From the NCBI GenBank assembly GCA_023515745.1, contig JALECJ010000005.1, forward strand, positions 1,054,001-1,118,000: a DNA stretch of 64,000 nucleotides, given 5' to 3'. How positions within the stretch are numbered: the stretch's first letter is position 1; each line of letters begins with the position of its first letter. Position numbers and translations under genes: made by a program. This DNA comes from Amoeboaphelidium protococcarum (lineage: Eukaryota > Aphelidiomycota > Aphelidea). The notes below the pieces were generated by a model. The model was not told the DNA's origin. It saw only the letters and a list, made by a program, of their open reading frames with translations, and searched no databases. This document shows positions 60,661 through 64,000 of this stretch, one piece after another.

Positions 60661-62499
60661 ATGGATTTTGGTTATAGTTATCATCAGTAATAATAACAAC
60701 AATAACATCAATAAATTCCCTCTACAATGGATGGTGTTTCTAGATCTGGGCCTGGGATGTAGTACTAGAATAGTGTTATATCCTCGTCGTCTTCTTCTGC
60801 TCTTCATAGAAGATCTGACGATTAGTAGCAGTTTCCGCAGCAGTAACATCAGTATTCGCTTCAACCTTTGATGCAGTAATAGTAGCATTAGCAGGATTAG
60901 TAGCAGTAGTAGTAACATATGATGTTGCAGTAGCCTATGCTGACTCCCTCTCAGTATGAAAGCTAGCCGGTGTTTACTGATTATGCAAATTGTCATCCCG
61001 TTGGTCATTCTGATGCGTACAATAGTAGATCCGTTGCAACTCCATCTGGAATGAGTGTGACCGCCGTGACTAATGATCTTAGTCATACGCGCCTGTCTCC
61101 TCCTGTTGTTGTTGACAGTTATTTCTAGTAGGCGGCAAGAGTAAGTGGTGGTGGCGGTGGCGTTATGGATGGGCACTCATTGCGCCACGCCATGTCACCT
61201 GGTGGTGGAGGCGGATATGGTGATGGAATCCATGTATCACAGGCTCCCTATTCGTACTAGATTGCATAGCGTTCATTGTCTCTGCCTCAACCAGCTGTGT
61301 CTCCACCAGACTCTGTGAACCAGCCGTCGTATTGGGACATTTAGAGATACAGAATCCTAATGTCCATGTGCGACAATGTGACCGCTCTGTCTTAGTCTGA
61401 GGTGCCTACTGTGCAGACATTGAATGACTTGTACTACACTGCGAAGAATATAGTGAACATGTTTGAAGGACGTGATCTAATACAGTTCAGTAGTCTAAAG
61501 TCCTCTGATGGTGATCACTCATAGCAGCTGTTCCCGACATCTCAGTCATAGCGCAGTCTGGGAAGTAATAGTAATAATAATAGCGATTCCGAGTTGAAGT
61601 CTGGGCCGCTGAGCTAGATTAAGAAGATCAAGACGAGCAGTAGTAAGCGTTCACGTACAGTCACTTCTGTTGGTACGGATGGGGAGCCGTTAAAATGTCA
61701 GTCTTGTCATGCGACGGAGACTCCAGAGTGGCGCAAAGGTCCGCTGGGTCCGAGAACTCTATGCAATGCGTGTGGTCTTATCTATGCCAAGTTGAAGAAG
61801 AAGGAGCGCGAGCAGTTGAATGAAAATGGTGGGAATGGAAACGGCGGTGATAAGAGCAATAGCAGTGGTAATAGTGAAGGTCGCGCTAATGGTGTTGACG
61901 GTGGCGGTGTGATTAATATGACTGGCTCAGCTACGAATGGGGCCAAGACTACAACGACTGCTACTACAAACACTGTATCCAATATCCCTAGTAATACGAT
62001 CACTGAGAGCACTATTCCATCCCAGAGTTATATCAGCAATTCCACCTTGGCTTCACATTCTTGGATGAGTTCAGATGCTATGAACTCCAGCTCTATGCCG
62101 TCCTCTTCGCCCTCCTCCAACAACTTTGCTTCCACCGCTCATACTGATGGTACCCCAGGACCGCATGCGGCGATGCAATAGCATAATGGGATGGATGGCC
62201 GCGCATCTTTGAGTGCTCCGGAACATGGCAATGGCGCTGTTGATTTTGTCCATCAGACGCATGATGCCAGTATCCCACTGAAAGAGGACATCAGTCAGTA
62301 GAGAACTGTAAAGCCTGATGATAGTGTTAGTGTTATGGCGGATGATTTGGCTCATCAATCTGGTGCTGGGAGAACTGTTGATGCTCTGACGCTGGTGCCT
62401 TAGCGCAAGGGAGGATCATCTGGTTAGGAAAGTCCCAATAACAACAACAACAACACTGACAGCACGGAGAAGCTGAGTGTGAAAAACTTACTATGCTGA
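60661..62499 (+). CDS. GATA-type zinc-finger transcription factor
   Basis: 612 aa, ATG 60661 to TGA 62497-62499. The N-terminal 100 residues are very Gln-rich, with runs encoded mainly by TAG and TAA. A Gly/Ser-rich middle follows. One GATA finger lies at residues 346-371 (C346, C349, C368, C371): CQSCHATETPEWRKGPLG, then TLCNACGLIYAK. The 18-residue loop is the type found in fungal White Collar-like and plant GATA factors. A basic KLKKKEREQ tail follows, then Asn/Ser/Gly/Thr-rich sequence. No PAS or LOV domain is visible, so it is not a White Collar protein. It is a probable DNA-binding regulator. Confidence 0.92.
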
Positions 62500-62804
62500 G
62501 TCAGCTGGCTATTCTGGCAAGCATGATAAGTTGAACTTACCTACAATCTATATTTTAACATCTACATCGGAAGAAGGCTACCTACACACGTATCTATATA
62601 TGGTATCTGCTAACCATTTCACTATAAATTAATATCCATTCAAGGGTAGCTTATCGCCGAGCTTTTAATCAATATCAATTTTAATAATAGCAGTTTTAAT
62701 CTGGGTCAAATTTTAGTAATTATTGACGATAAGAGTAATATGAAATCAATGTTTTCATAGGGTCATCTTTTATATTTGACTTTTAAGTTTTAAAAGATAT
62801 TGTA
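62500..62804. other. Convergent 3' region (GATA/YIP1)
   Basis: 305 bp of AT-rich 3' flanks of two convergent genes; no gene seen. Confidence 0.5.
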
Positions 62805-63665
62805 TCAAAATATAGTGAGCATGGCAAATGCAGTGTAGAACAGTCCAACAGGATAACCAACAAGTAATCTCTAATCCTTCATACCCAGCACAGTGACAAA
62901 CATAGTGGACGCGCTATACGTACACCATGCAATACTGAGCACGGCAAATATGAGACCAACCTAACCAACCACCTTCAAGAGTATAGACACACTGGACAGG
63001 ATGACCATCGGCAGCAAACAGTAACCGAGCACAGAGCTGGTCTTGTACCCATCTATACCATTCTCACTCATCAGGTTCAAGATCATCCACATGGACACAC
63101 ATCCAACCACGGCGAGTCCATACACGTATCCAAAGTGTACTTTACCACTCAGCAGAAGGAACGATCCAAATAGAATACAAAATACAATGGGTCCAGCAAG
63201 ATCCGTATCATCCATGATATGTCTATCTGGAGACCGAAATATATTAAGGACACTAACAGACTTGCTCCATATATGTGAGAAGTTTATACCTAATTCCTCC
63301 AGCAGAGGACTTTCATCAGCATACGCACCAGTACCGAACGGATGTCCAACAAATAACCGATCTTTCGGATCAATACCACCACCTCCACCCATTACACCGC
63401 TAATATTACCATTTACTCCACCACCCATGGGAAAATTGCCTTATGTGTTATACTACTATCCTTATTACTAATTCATCATCGACATTCCACTATTATAAAA
63501 TTACAATTAATCACTGCCATATCCAGCTTACTATTATCCTTGAGAGTAGTACTACTGCTACTACTGAGACTGAGGAGAAGTATTACTATCAAATATCACA
63601 GAATGAGCCGTACTCTACTAACTACCACTCATACTATTCTTCTAACTACCTGCTCCATAACTCAT
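62805..63665 (-). CDS. YIP1: YIP1 family Golgi/ER membrane protein (YIPF5-like)
   Basis: 286 aa, ATG 63665 to TGA 62807-62805. The cytosolic N-terminus is Gln/Tyr/Ser/Gly-rich, then LLEELGINFSHIWSKSVSVLN leads into the Yip1 domain: DDTDLAGPIVFCILFG, SGKVHFGYVYGLAVVGC, SSVLGYCLLPMVILSS, IAWCTYSASTMFV and LLVGYPVGLFYTAFAML, giving about five TM helices. YIP1 binds Rab/Ypt GTPases and YIF1 at ER-Golgi membranes. The DLAGP and YGYVYG-like signatures and length match YIPF5/YIPF7. Confidence 0.95.
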
Positions 63666-64000
63666 AATTTTTTTCTAACTCTACTAATTATGATGGTTTC
63701 AACAACTGGAATTGCTTGAAAACTTTAATATGAATTTTGAATGGAAAGAAGAGAATTATTTCTGAGCGCGTCCGTCGTGTTTGAAGTCGCCTCTTCTTTT
63801 CCGCTGTACAAATCTAATGCTGAATGTTTACGCGTTATATTCGAGCCATTTGTTAAAATATACATTATTTGACACAACAAGGAATGCTTAAAGGATGAGA
63901 TGTCATTATAACTGCTGTTTTGATCCTTGAAATTCTGGTACTGTCTAATTAATGATTGTCACATGCCTGCATTTGGTTAATGTGATCTTGTTTTAAAGAT
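63666..64000. other. Upstream region of YIP1 gene to window end
   Basis: 335 bp containing a CG-rich patch (GAGCGCGTCCGTCGTG near 63765) typical of the promoter regions here. No complete gene seen. Confidence 0.45.

Noticed and set aside
60643-61176. Long minus-strand frame opposite the GATA gene
   Set aside because: It is the antisense of poly-Gln and poly-Ser coding sequence. The plus frame has the GATA finger and a proper stop.
1-64000. Many genes appear broken by in-frame TAA/TAG, suggesting a pseudogene-rich region
   Set aside because: The interruptions fall on Gln-compatible sites, motifs and lengths are intact, and each frame ends at TGA. A reassigned code explains all of them at once.
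1-64000. CRISPR arrays, insertion sequences, transposon ends or prokaryotic operons
   Set aside because: No direct-repeat arrays, transposase genes or operon-like spacing were seen; introns and nuclear-pore genes make this a eukaryotic nuclear region.

Overview
This is a compact, AT-rich nuclear eukaryotic window with 32 supportable protein genes, two tRNA genes and nine visible spliceosomal introns. Its defining property is the genetic code. Almost every recognisable gene is interrupted in frame by TAA and TAG, always where glutamine is acceptable (poly-Q runs, or Q in conserved families), and each reading frame ends at its first TGA. I therefore read TAA=TAG=Gln with TGA as the only stop. 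All coordinates below use that code; under the standard code the genes look like shattered pseudogenes.

Organism: a divergent T-box factor (opisthokont-restricted), a GATA finger of the C-X2-C-X18-C-X2-C type common in fungi, nicastrin, a TONNEAU2/PPP2R3C-type PP2A subunit, TBC1D9 and a hormone-sensitive-lipase-like enzyme together point to an early-branching relative of Fungi. As I recall, TAR=Gln is reported for the aphelid Amoeboaphelidium, so an aphelid (endoparasitoid of algae) is my best guess; this is inference. Ciliates share the code but are not expected to have T-box genes.

Layout. 1-9.4 kb: a truncated Q-rich gene, Nsp1/NUP62, a two-TM protein, a secreted ML-domain lipid-binding protein, a homeobox-like protein, nicastrin and tRNA-Leu(CAA). 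9.6-26.3 kb: the most striking region, with three head-to-head gene pairs. Each pair joins one member of secreted family 1 (633-642 aa) to one member of the unrelated-looking secreted family 2 (611-653 aa) across a 206-280 bp divergent promoter. All three promoters carry the identical 10-mer TGTGGCGCAG followed 16-20 bp later by its partial inverse CGCCAC. TAF7 and PPP2R3C lie between pair 1 and pairs 2-3. 26.8-36.6 kb: a short CAND1-like protein, a two-finger CCCH protein, NUP205/Nup192 and RPB8. 36.8-39 kb: tRNA-Leu(TAA) and a tandem pair of small secreted paralogues. 39-64 kb: RabGDI, NOG2, HSL-like lipase, a coiled-coil protein, GINS PSF2, transaldolase, T-box factor, Cu/Zn SOD, SND1 without a visible Tudor core, TBC1D9-type RabGAP, GATA factor and YIP1/YIPF5.

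Most genes are housekeeping (nuclear pore, transcription, replication, ribosome assembly, vesicle traffic) and intronless. Introns are GT-AG; seven are 55-73 nt and two are outliers (292 and 442 nt). The undescribed element is the repeated divergent pair of secreted families with its shared promoter motif: it implies two protein families made in matched amounts at the same time, perhaps as partners outside the cell. Function is unknown.
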